DNA of 15,135 nt from FEN-1219 sp964457725 (GTDB lineage: Bacteria; Pseudomonadota; Gammaproteobacteria; Steroidobacterales; Rariloculaceae), in NCBI GenBank assembly GCA_964457725.1, contig CAYWGQ010000093.1, positions 1-15,135 of the forward strand. The letters run 5' to 3'. Both the position numbers and the translations under genes were made by a program. The notes under the pieces are model-generated. The model was not told the DNA's origin. It was given only the letters and a program-made list of their open reading frames with translations, and searched no databases. Shown here piece by piece: positions 1 to 6,556 of this stretch; positions within the stretch are counted from its first letter, which is position 1, and the number at the start of each line of letters is the position of its first letter.

Positions 1-864
1 GATCGCGCCCGCGACGTTGATGCCGCTCGAGCCGCCGAGCAGCAGGCCCTCGGTCTGCAGCAGATCGTAGAGCACCGGCAGCATCTCGGCGTCCGTGATC
101 TTGAACGCATCGTCGATCTTTGCGCCTTCCAGGTTGCCCGTGACTCGGCCTTGGCCGATGCCTTCGGTGATCGAGCTGCCTTCGCTCGACAGCGTTCCCG
201 TCTTGATCCAGCTGTAGATCGCGGCGCCCATCGGATCGGCGGCCGCGGTGACGATGTTCGCGTTCTTGTGCTTCAGGTACTCCGCGACGCCGGCGAGCGT
301 GCCGCCGGTGCCGACCGCGCAGATGAACCCGTCGACGCGGCCGTCCGTCTGCTCCCAGATCTCGGGCCCGGTGCTCTGCACGTGACCTTCGCGGTTCGCG
401 AGGTTGTCCCACTGGTTCGCGTAGAGCACGCCGTGCTGCTCGGTCGCCTCGAGCTCCTTCGCGGTGCGCGCCGCGATGTGCACGTAGTTGTTCGGATCGC
501 GATACGGCACGGCCGGCACCTCGCGGAGCTCCGCACCGCAAAGCCGCAACGCATCCTTCTTCTCTTGCGACTGCGTGTTCGGCATCAGGATCAGCGTGCG
601 GTAGCCGCGCGCGTTGCCGACCAACGCGAGGCCGATGCCGGTATTGCCGGCCGTGCCCTCGACGATCAAGCCGCCGCGCTCGATCGCGCCGCGGCGCTCG
701 CCGTCGAGCACGATGTACTTCGCCGCCCGATCCTTGACCGAGCCGCCCGGGTTCATGAACTCCGCTTTGCCGAGAATCTCGCAGCCGGTGAGCTCCGAAG
801 CCTTCCGCAAACGAATCAGGGGCGTGTTGCCGACGGTGTCGAGAAAATCCGCGCGAATGTTCAT
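1..864 (-). CDS. cysK: Cysteine synthase A (O-acetylserine sulfhydrylase), partial at left edge
   Basis: This is a PLP-dependent enzyme that makes L-cysteine from O-acetylserine and sulfide in the cytoplasm. The visible 288 residues start at the ATG complementary to 862-864 and remain open at the window edge, so the last few dozen residues are missing (the family is usually 300-340 aa). The substrate-side start LDTVGNTPLIRL lies at residues 9-20. The PLP lysine is K44 in GGSVKDR. The Asn loop is TAGNTG (71-76), where many homologues have TSGNTG. The cofactor-phosphate loop GTGGT is at 185-189, and the C-terminal GGSSG is at 277-281. Its start lies 148 bases from that of the divergent oxidoreductase, and a fair sigma70-type promoter lies 51-78 bases upstream of it. 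Cystathionine beta-synthase is a relative, but the length and the start favour CysK. The ribosome binding site is weak. Confidence 0.93.
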   Translation of the reverse strand, partial: MNIRADFLDTVGNTPLIRLRKASELTGCEILGKAEFMNPGGSVKDRAAKYIVLDGERRGAIERGGLIVEGTAGNTGIGLALVGNARGYRTLILMPNTQSQEKKDALRLCGAELREVPAVPYRDPNNYVHIAARTAKELEATEQHGVLYANQWDNLANREGHVQSTGPEIWEQTDGRVDGFICAVGTGGTLAGVAEYLKHKNANIVTAAADPMGAAIYSWIKTGTLSSEGSSITEGIGQGRVTGNLEGAKIDDAFKITDAEMLPVLYDLLQTEGLLLGGSSGINVAGAI

Positions 865-914
865 GGCTGCTCGCGTGCCTCGGTCGAATCGCCGCGCCGT
901 CGCGCGGGGCGCTC

Positions 915-942
915 ATTGTACACTCCGGGGCCGTCGCGTCAG
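915..942 (-). promoter_or_regulatory. Candidate sigma70-type promoter for the cysteine synthase gene
   Basis: Read on the minus strand, a -35-like CTGACG (937-942) and a -10-like TACAAT (915-920) are separated by 16 bases. This places the likely transcription start near 908, about 44 bases upstream of the cysK start codon. The -10 box matches the consensus at five of six positions and is the only AT-rich patch in this gap. The -35 match is four of six. No operator or riboswitch structure was recognised. Confidence 0.4.
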
Positions 943-1012
943 CCGCGGTGCGGGCCGTCGGTGCGGACGCGCGGACTACCGGACGCGGCGAAGCGCCCGA
1001 GGGCCGAACGGC

Positions 1013-2605
1013 ATGCGGACACGGTTCGATGTGATAGTCGTCGGCGGCGGCCACAACGGCCTCGTCTGCGCGTGCTATCTCGCCGCCGCCGGTGTCTCCG
1101 TCTGCGTGCTCGAGCGGCACGCCGAGGTCGGCGGCGCGGCGGTCACGGAAGAGTTCTATCCCGGCTTCCGCAATTCCGTCGCGAGCTACACGGTGAGCTT
1201 GCTGCAACGGCGGATCATCGAGGAGCTCGCGCTCCGGTCGCATGGCTTGCGGATCGTCCCGCGACCGCTCGCGAACTTCGTGCCGAGCCGCGACGGCGCC
1301 GGGCTCGCGCTGCCGAGCGACGCCGCAGCCGCGAGCGCGGCGATCGCCGAGCACTCGCGCCGCGATGCGGAACGTTACGCGGCCTTCTGCGCCGAACGGG
1401 CGGCCGTCGCCGGCTTGGTGCGTCCGCTGCTGCTCGAGGCGCCCGTCGATCCGTCGCTCGGTCCGCGCGAGTGGCTGCGCGCGGCGGTGCGGCTCGCGCG
1501 TTTCTCGCGCGCGCCCAGCGGCACGGCGGCTGCACTGTGGCAGCTCCTGACCGGCAGCGCGGGGCACTGGCTCGACGGCTGGTTCGAGAGCGATCTGTTG
1601 AAAGGCGGGCTCGGCTTCGACTCGATCGTCGGGCACTTCGCGAGCCCGTACGATCCCGGCAGCGGCTATCTGCTGCTGCACCACGCGCTCGGCGATGCCC
1701 TCGGCGAGCCCGGCGTCTGGGGGCATGCGATCGGCGGCATGGGTGCGATCTCGCGCGCGCTCGCGCGCGCGGCCCGCGCGCGCGGCGTCGAGATCCGCAC
1801 CGGCTGCACCGTCGAGCGGATCGAGCCCGTGCGCGCGGGCTTCGAGATCGAGACGGCCGGGTCGACGTACGCCGCGCGAGCGGTCGCCGGTGCGGTCCAT
1901 CCGCAGCTGCTCTTCGGTCGGCTGATCGCGAGGGAGCACCTGCCTGAGCCGTTCGCGGAGCGCATCGACCGCTGGCGGAGCGAGTCGGCGACGCTGCGGA
2001 TCAACGTCGCGCTGAGCGAGCTGCCGGATTTCACGTGCCGCCCCGGACGCACGGCCGCAGAGCACCACGGCGCGGGGATCCTGATCGCGCCGTCGCTCGG
2101 CTATCTCGAGCGCGCGCACACCGACGCGCGCAGCGACGGCTGGTCACGGGCGCCGGTGATCGAGCTGCTCGTGCCGTCGACGATCGACGACACGCTCGCG
2201 CCGCCGAACGCGCACGTCGCGAGCCTGTTCTGCCAGCACTTCCGCCGGCGGTTGCCGGAAGGCGGCTGGGACGAGCACAAGGACGCGGCCGTGCGGCTCG
2301 CGATCGAGACCGTGAACGAGTACGCACCGAATTTCGCGGCCGCCGTGCTCGCCGTGCAGGCGCTGACGCCCGAGGATCTCGAGCGGCGGTTCGGGCTCGT
2401 CGGCGGCGACATCTTCCACGGCGCGCTGACGCTCGATCAGCTCTACTGGGCGCGGCCGGCGCTCGGTTACTCCCAGTACCGCACGCCGTTGCGCGGGCTG
2501 TATCTGTCGGCGTCCGGCGCCCATCCCGGCGGCGGCGTCACCGGCGCGCCGGGGTACAACGCGGCCCGTGCGATGCTCGCGGACCGCGCTCGCTGGCCGC
2601 GCTAG
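1013..2605 (+). CDS. FAD-dependent phytoene-dehydrogenase-like oxidoreductase (COG1233/PYROXD2-like)
   Basis: The 530-residue protein belongs to the NAD(P)/FAD-dependent amine-oxidase/phytoene-desaturase superfamily. The N-terminal Rossmann motif GGGHNGL (residues 11-17) follows a hydrophobic beta strand. The ribose-binding acidic residue E34 and the GG of EVGGAA (38-43) come next. The family C-terminal FAD motif HPGGGVTGAPGYNAA lies near residues 505-520. Length and motifs match the PYROXD2-like branch, whose bacterial substrates are mostly unknown, so no reaction is assigned. Carotenoid desaturases are relatives, but no carotenoid gene is nearby. The frame is open further upstream, but that part is antisense to cysK. 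The ATG at 1013 sits five residues before the FAD-binding strand and is the natural start. It has only a weak purine-rich stretch (GAGGG) about 11 bases upstream. Confidence 0.9.
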   Translation: MRTRFDVIVVGGGHNGLVCACYLAAAGVSVCVLERHAEVGGAAVTEEFYPGFRNSVASYTVSLLQRRIIEELALRSHGLRIVPRPLANFVPSRDGAGLALPSDAAAASAAIAEHSRRDAERYAAFCAERAAVAGLVRPLLLEAPVDPSLGPREWLRAAVRLARFSRAPSGTAAALWQLLTGSAGHWLDGWFESDLLKGGLGFDSIVGHFASPYDPGSGYLLLHHALGDALGEPGVWGHAIGGMGAISRALARAARARGVEIRTGCTVERIEPVRAGFEIETAGSTYAARAVAGAVHPQLLFGRLIAREHLPEPFAERIDRWRSESATLRINVALSELPDFTCRPGRTAAEHHGAGILIAPSLGYLERAHTDARSDGWSRAPVIELLVPSTIDDTLAPPNAHVASLFCQHFRRRLPEGGWDEHKDAAVRLAIETVNEYAPNFAAAVLAVQALTPEDLERRFGLVGGDIFHGALTLDQLYWARPALGYSQYRTPLRGLYLSASGAHPGGGVTGAPGYNAARAMLADRARWPR

Positions 2606-2613
2606 CGCGCGGC
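2596..2613. terminator. GC-rich hairpin between convergent genes, possible terminator
   Basis: A perfect 7-bp inverted repeat (GCCGCGC, loop TAGC, GCGCGGC) spans the stop codon of the oxidoreductase gene and lies in the 57-base convergent gap before the DUF4399 gene. No T-run follows on either strand, so it does not fit a classical intrinsic terminator. In DNA this GC-rich such a stem can occur by chance. Its place between converging genes is the main reason to list it. Confidence 0.25.
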
Positions 2614-2662
2614 GCGCGCAGAGCTTCGGGCGGTGCCGTGCAGCGCGGGCGGCCGGCCGAAG

Positions 2663-3109
2663 TCAGCGGACGGTGATCGTGATGCGCTCCGAGCGAACGG
2701 GCGGATCGTGCGGGATGTGCAGCGCGTCGCCGAGCACGAGCTGCAGCGTGTAGGTGCCGGGCGGCAGCTCGAGCTGTGTCTCGGTCTGGCCCGCACCGAA
2801 ATGGCGCACCTGATCCGTCATCGGCAGCGGCAGCCCCTCGTCGAACTCCTCGACGTTGATCAGCAGGTGATGGTGTCCGGTGTTCGGCGCGGTCACGCCT
2901 GCCGGGGCAACGCCCATCCCCCGCAAACCGAAGCGTACGGTGAACGGTGAGCTGACCTCTGCGCCGTCCTGCGGCGAGATGAAGTAGACCATCGCTCCGG
3001 GAGGCGCCGGCGTCCGCGGCAACGCGGCTTGGCCCGCGCCCTCCTGCGCCTGATTCGAGGCGGGCGCGAGCATTAGAAGGGCTGCGGCAATCGATGTTAT
3101 GGTTCTCAT
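2663..3109 (-). CDS. Secreted DUF4399 domain protein
   Basis: The 148-residue protein has a clear signal peptide: MRT, then a hydrophobic stretch, with probable cleavage after A21 (NQA/QE). It is therefore likely periplasmic. The mature part has the marks of DUF4399: FISPQDGAEVSSPFTVRFG near 43-61, the histidine cluster GHHHLLIN at 78-85, LPPGTYTLQLVLGDALHIPH at 115-134, and a C-terminal strand ending ITITVR. The histidines could bind metal, but no function is established for the family as far as I know. The frame stays open upstream to 3628, but that extension is antisense to the lipoprotein repeat region and would place the signal peptide inside the protein. ATG at 3109 is therefore preferred. 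The gene is convergent with the oxidoreductase and divergent from the long operon. Confidence 0.85.
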   Translation of the reverse strand: MRTITSIAAALLMLAPASNQAQEGAGQAALPRTPAPPGAMVYFISPQDGAEVSSPFTVRFGLRGMGVAPAGVTAPNTGHHHLLINVEEFDEGLPLPMTDQVRHFGAGQTETQLELPPGTYTLQLVLGDALHIPHDPPVRSERITITVR

Positions 3110-3329
3110 GAGGTGCTCGGTCCTGTGACTGGTATTCGCGCTTCGGAGAGCGGATATTAGCAATCTCGGCTGGCAAAGCGAGGTCAACGGATCGACCCCG
3201 GCGCGCGTTATGCAAGATCCGACCGGCAGCCCTCGCGGCGGCGGCAGTGAACTTCGGCGGCCGCGCGCGAAACTAATCTCGACGGGCGCGGGCCGGCGCC
3301 TTGCTCGTTCCCCCGCAGCGGGAGGAAGT
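3110..3329. promoter_or_regulatory. Divergent intergenic region between the DUF4399 gene and the ten-gene operon
   Basis: These 220 bases must hold the start signals for both directions, as the two flanking genes point away from each other. Positions 3150-3165 (around gatattag) are locally AT-rich. On the minus strand a TTGACC (3182-3187) and a TAATAT (3154-3159) are visible, but 22 bases separate them, too far for a normal sigma70 promoter. On the plus strand only the ribosome binding site GGGAGGAAG just before 3330 is convincing. No operator repeat was identified. Confidence 0.4.
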
Positions 3330-4391
3330 ATGCAACGGAACCTCATTCGCAAGTGCCTCGCCATAGGCGCGATGGCCGCGCTCGCGGCGTGCAGCAGCAA
3401 TTCTCCGATCCCGAGCGGCGGCGGGGGCATGCCCGCGCCGAGCGGCGGCATCCCCTCGCCGAGCGGCGGCTCGCCGAGCGGCGGCGGCATGCCTTCGCCG
3501 AGCGGCGGTTTGCCGTCGCCGAGCGGTGGCTTGCCGTCCCCGAGCGGCGGCTTGCCGTCGCCGAGCGGTGGTCTGCCGTCGCCGAGCGGCGGCATGCCTT
3601 CCGGATCGGACGGCAGCAGCGGCAGCACGACCGCGGGCGGTCAGCAGGCGGGCGGTCAGCAGGCGGGCGGTCAGCAGGGCGGCATGAGCGGCGGCCAGCA
3701 GGGCGGCAGCCAGGCGGGCGATCGGAGCGGCCGCGGCGACGACGGCTCCTCGCAGGCCGGCCGCCAGGACGGTCGCGGCGAAGGCGACGGGCGTTCCGCA
3801 TCGACCGGGCAGTCCGGTGACGAGAGCGGGGCCGGCTCCGCGGGCGGTGCGGCCGACGGCGGCGCCGGCGACGAGCGCACGGCCGGGACGGGCGCCGGCT
3901 CCGAAGGCGAAGGCGGCTCGGCGGCCGGCGAGTGGCCCGAGGAAGGTGCGGACGGCGCCGGCGGCAATGCCGCGGCGGGCCGCGCGAAGGAAGACGAGTT
4001 CGACCGTTCGCTCGGGGATTTCGACGCGGCGATGGGCGAGGAGCAGGAAGCGATCGCGCGCTCGGGCGGCGGCACGGCTGCCGACCAGGTGCTGCGCGGC
4101 GCGGCCGGGTTGCCCGGCGGCGGCGACGGCTCGACGGAGGGCGGCGACGACTCTTCCGAGGAGGGCGGACAGGTCGGCGCGAGCGGCGGCGGCAATCAGA
4201 GCGGCGGCAGCGCCGGCATTCCGTCCGGCGGCGGCGATGCCCAAGCGACGGTCGCCGTCGAAGGTTGCACCGATCAGGACAAGGTTGCCCGGCAGCTGTG
4301 CGAGGCCGCGACGAAGGAACAGGATCCGTTCCTGAGGGCGGCGCTGTGGGACGAATATAATGAGTACAAGAAGATCCTGGCTCGGCAATAG
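3330..4391 (+). CDS. Gly/Ser/Pro-rich repeat lipoprotein, first gene of the operon
   Basis: The 353-residue protein starts at an ATG behind a strong ribosome binding site (GGGAGGAAG, about 4 bases upstream). A type II signal peptide ends in the lipobox LAAC with C21, followed by SS, so export and outer-membrane lipidation are likely. After this come tandem PSGGLPS units (residues about 37-91) and three copies of AGGQQ (about 102-116). A long Gly/Ser/Gln- then Gly/Glu/Asp-rich, apparently disordered stretch runs to about residue 305. The only part that looks folded is the end, with two cysteines (EGCTDQDKVARQLCEAA) and a helical segment ending EYNEYKKILARQ. Its stop overlaps the next lipoprotein gene. 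No family is recognised. A spacer or tether from the outer membrane into the periplasm is a plausible role. Confidence 0.8.
   Translation: MQRNLIRKCLAIGAMAALAACSSNSPIPSGGGGMPAPSGGIPSPSGGSPSGGGMPSPSGGLPSPSGGLPSPSGGLPSPSGGLPSPSGGMPSGSDGSSGSTTAGGQQAGGQQAGGQQGGMSGGQQGGSQAGDRSGRGDDGSSQAGRQDGRGEGDGRSASTGQSGDESGAGSAGGAADGGAGDERTAGTGAGSEGEGGSAAGEWPEEGADGAGGNAAAGRAKEDEFDRSLGDFDAAMGEEQEAIARSGGGTAADQVLRGAAGLPGGGDGSTEGGDDSSEEGGQVGASGGGNQSGGSAGIPSGGGDAQATVAVEGCTDQDKVARQLCEAATKEQDPFLRAALWDEYNEYKKILARQ
3438..3602 (+). repeat. In-frame 21-bp tandem repeats encoding PSGGLPS
   Basis: Five adjacent 21-base units starting CCGAGCGG begin at 3498, 3519, 3540, 3561 and 3582. They encode PSGGLPS with one conservative change (Leu to Met). 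Three variant units of 21, 15 and 24 bases begin at 3438, 3459 and 3474. All lengths are multiples of three, so copy-number change keeps the lipoprotein in frame. Differences between units are mostly silent (GGC/GGT, TTG/CTG), which suggests an old array under protein-level constraint. Confidence 0.9.
3633..3677 (+). repeat. Three perfect 15-bp tandem repeats encoding AGGQQ
   Basis: The 15-base unit GCGGGCGGTCAGCAG occurs three times without change at 3633, 3648 and 3663, inside the lipoprotein gene and in frame. A diverged fourth copy (GGCGGCATGAGCGGC and on) follows. Perfect identity at the DNA level points to recent duplication or slippage, in contrast to the older PSGGLPS array just upstream. 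Confidence 0.9.
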
Positions 4392-5802
4392 CGCGAGAGC
4401 AGTCCAGGCGAGCGCCGCGATCCTCGCGGCCGGCTTGCTCGCCGGCTGCACGAGCAGCGAGGTGCTGATCGCGCACAGCGTCGATCTCGTCTCGGCTACC
4501 GACGAGGTGCCCGAGAGCGCGCTGCTCGACGTCGGCGTCACGGTCTTCAATCCCGGCGTTCCGGAAGGCGAGATCGATCAAGAGCTGCTCGAGGAGCTGA
4601 TCCGCGAAGGCACGTTCGTGCAGATCCGCCGCACCGAGGCGCTCTACATGGCCGTGCTGCTTCGCGACACGCTCCAGCAGAGCGGTCACTGGGGCGGCGT
4701 CTGGGTCACGCCGGAGCCGTCGCTCGCGGCGGACCTGAACGTCAGCGCCGAGATCCTGCATTCGGACGGCGACTATCTCGGCTTGAAGGTCACGGCGGTC
4801 GATGCCGCGGGCCGGGTTTGGCTCGACGGCAAGTACGAGATGAACACTGCCGCCGGATCGTTCAACCGCCAGCGCTATCCGGAGCTGGACCCCTATCAGG
4901 ACGTCTTCAACCGCATCTCGAACGATCTCGCCGCGGCGCTCGCGAAGCTGCCCGAGCAGGATCGCAACAACGTGCGCACGATTGCCGCGCTCAGGTACGC
5001 CGCGGAGCTGTCGCCGGAGGCGTTCGAAGGGTACGTCACGGCGGACCGGCAGGGGCGCTACACGATCAATCGGCTACCCGCGGTCGACGATCCGATGTTC
5101 GACCGAACGCAGCGCGTGCGGCAGCGCGAGCGGCTCTTCTTCGATACGCTCGACCAGCACTACGAGAAGTTCTACGCGCAGGCGATGCCGTCGTACGACA
5201 GCTGGCGGCAGTACGCGCGCGAGGAAGCGATCTCGATCCGCGAGCTGACCCAGACCGCGCGCTGGCGCACCGGCATCGGCATCGCGACGATCGTCACGTC
5301 GCTCGTCTACGGCAGCAACAACAACAACAGCTTTTCCGATCGCGTGATCCGCGACGCGTTGATGTACGTCGGCATGGACATGCTGCGTACGAGCGCCGTG
5401 CGGCGACAGGAGAAGCGGCTGCACACCGAGGCGCTCGAGGAGCTTTCCGCCAGCTTCGACGACAACGTCGAGCCGCTGATCGTCGAGATCCAGGGCACGC
5501 AGCGCCGGCTGACCGGCACCGCGGAGGCCCAGTATCAGGAGTGGCGCGATCTGCTCCGCGAGCTCTTCGTCGCGGAGACCGGCTTCGTGCCCGAGGATCT
5601 GACGATCTACGCGGAGCCGGAGCCCGAGGCCGCGCCGGCGATCGATGCGGCTTCTGACGGCGTCGACCCGGCCGGGAACGCGGCGCCGCCGGCGGAGACG
5701 CAGGCCGCGCCGGCCGCCGAGCCGCCGGCCGAGGAAGGCGCCGCCGAGGGCGATTCGCAGGCGGTGACGGACGCGGGGTCGGCCGCGCCGAGCGGGGCCT
5801 AG
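4360..5802 (+). CDS. Uncharacterised lipoprotein with Pro/Ala/Glu-rich tail
   Basis: The 480-residue protein overlaps the previous gene by 32 bases, which implies translational coupling. A type II signal peptide ends in LLAGC with C30, followed by TSS, which suggests an outer-membrane lipoprotein. Residues about 31-405 look folded: strands in the first third (LLDVGVTVFNPGVPEGE), then a helical, charged part rich in Arg, Glu and Tyr. A short hydrophobic stretch near 304-317 (IGIATIVTSLVYG) leads into a run of four Asn. The last 65 residues are low-complexity Ala/Pro/Glu. I do not recognise a family. Being second in an operon of envelope signalling genes suggests a periplasm-facing structural or sensing part. 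Its stop codon and the following kinase gene are in the same reading frame, four codons apart. Confidence 0.82.
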   Translation: MSTRRSWLGNSARAVQASAAILAAGLLAGCTSSEVLIAHSVDLVSATDEVPESALLDVGVTVFNPGVPEGEIDQELLEELIREGTFVQIRRTEALYMAVLLRDTLQQSGHWGGVWVTPEPSLAADLNVSAEILHSDGDYLGLKVTAVDAAGRVWLDGKYEMNTAAGSFNRQRYPELDPYQDVFNRISNDLAAALAKLPEQDRNNVRTIAALRYAAELSPEAFEGYVTADRQGRYTINRLPAVDDPMFDRTQRVRQRERLFFDTLDQHYEKFYAQAMPSYDSWRQYAREEAISIRELTQTARWRTGIGIATIVTSLVYGSNNNNSFSDRVIRDALMYVGMDMLRTSAVRRQEKRLHTEALEELSASFDDNVEPLIVEIQGTQRRLTGTAEAQYQEWRDLLRELFVAETGFVPEDLTIYAEPEPEAAPAIDAASDGVDPAGNAAPPAETQAAPAAEPPAEEGAAEGDSQAVTDAGSAAPSGA

Positions 5803-5814
5803 CCTACGGAGGCG

Positions 5815-6540
5815 ATGCGCCTCGACCGCCGCCTCGGGGCCGGCACCGTTTTCGAGGTCTGGCGGGCGGTCGACCGCGACGGACGGCGCTTCGCGCTGAA
5901 GCGCCCCAGACCCGAATGGGCCGCGCGCCCCGAGGCGCTGGCCGCGCTGCGGCGCGAAGCGGCCGTGCTCGCCGCCGCCCGGCATCCCAACGTCGTCGAG
6001 CTCCACGCGCTCGGCACGCACGAACGACGGCTCGCGCTCGCGACCGAGCTGCTCGAAGGCGGCGACCTGGTCGCGCTCGCCGGCGCCGATCCGGCGCATT
6101 GGGGCGAAGCGTTTCTCGCGGTGCTCGCCGCGCTGCGCCACCTGCACGCGGCCGGCTGGGCCCACCGGGACGTCAAGGCGCGGAACGTGCTGCTCGGCGC
6201 GGACGGACGCGCGCGCCTGATCGATTTCGCTTCCGCGGCGCCGCTCGGCGCGGCCGCCCCTTCGGGCGGCGTGACACCGGGACACGCGCGGCCCGCGGGC
6301 CCGGGCGAGCGGGTCGAGCCGGCGGACGACGCCTACGGCGCCGCGGCGCTCTTGTTCGAGCTCGCCCGGGGGCCGCTGCCGGCCCGGCCGGACGAGGCGT
6401 TCGCCGCGGGCCGTGCCGCGGTGCTCGAGGCGCTCGCGCCGGCGGTCGAGCGGCTGCTCGGGGGGGCGGCCGAGCCCGGTCCCGGGAGCCTTTCCGAGTT
6501 ACTGAATGTCATAGAATCTGTAGCTCCGTCGCGCACCTAG
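5815..6540 (+). CDS. Small Hanks-type Ser/Thr protein kinase with altered DFG motif
   Basis: The 241-residue soluble protein has most kinase signatures in order. These are the glycine loop LGAGTVFEVW (7-16), the ATP lysine K29 in FALKR, the alphaC glutamate E48, the catalytic loop HRDVKARN (H117-N124), and an alphaF aspartate near D172 in DDAYGAAALLFELARG. The metal-binding DFG is DFA (137-139). The activation segment is short, with VTPGHARP in place of TPGYxAPE. The C-lobe is also short for the family. The catalytic Lys, Asp and Asn remain, so activity is possible but regulation may be unusual. There is no membrane segment, so it is probably cytoplasmic. Two FHA-type proteins downstream are natural readers of its products. 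GGAGG lies only two bases before the ATG, but the glycine loop leaves no room for a later start. Confidence 0.87.
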   Translation: MRLDRRLGAGTVFEVWRAVDRDGRRFALKRPRPEWAARPEALAALRREAAVLAAARHPNVVELHALGTHERRLALATELLEGGDLVALAGADPAHWGEAFLAVLAALRHLHAAGWAHRDVKARNVLLGADGRARLIDFASAAPLGAAAPSGGVTPGHARPAGPGERVEPADDAYGAAALLFELARGPLPARPDEAFAAGRAAVLEALAPAVERLLGGAAEPGPGSLSELLNVIESVAPSRT

Positions 6541-6556
6541 CGACGACCGACAAACC

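Noticed and set aside
151..1947. A 598-codon plus-strand open frame across cysK and the oxidoreductase
   Set aside because: Its product is Arg/Ala-rich noise. The first part is antisense to an unmistakable cysteine synthase, and the rest is out of frame with the FAD enzyme.
3154..3187. A sigma70 promoter for the DUF4399 gene (TTGACC and TAATAT)
   Set aside because: The two boxes are 22 bases apart, outside the usual 16-18 range. A -35 at proper distance is not visible.
3110..3628. Upstream extension of the DUF4399 gene to a start at 3628 (repeats of PPLGDGK)
   Set aside because: The extension is antisense to the PSGGLPS repeats and would bury a typical signal peptide at residue 174. The start at 3109 fits far better.
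3438..3677. CRISPR-like array
   Set aside because: The repeats are adjacent without unique spacers, are in frame and encode protein repeats.
3273..4761. Two long minus-strand open frames opposite the lipoprotein genes
   Set aside because: Their translations are low-complexity Ala/Arg or Arg/Pro runs that mirror the GC-rich repeats. The plus strand has a lipobox, a ribosome binding site and an operon context.
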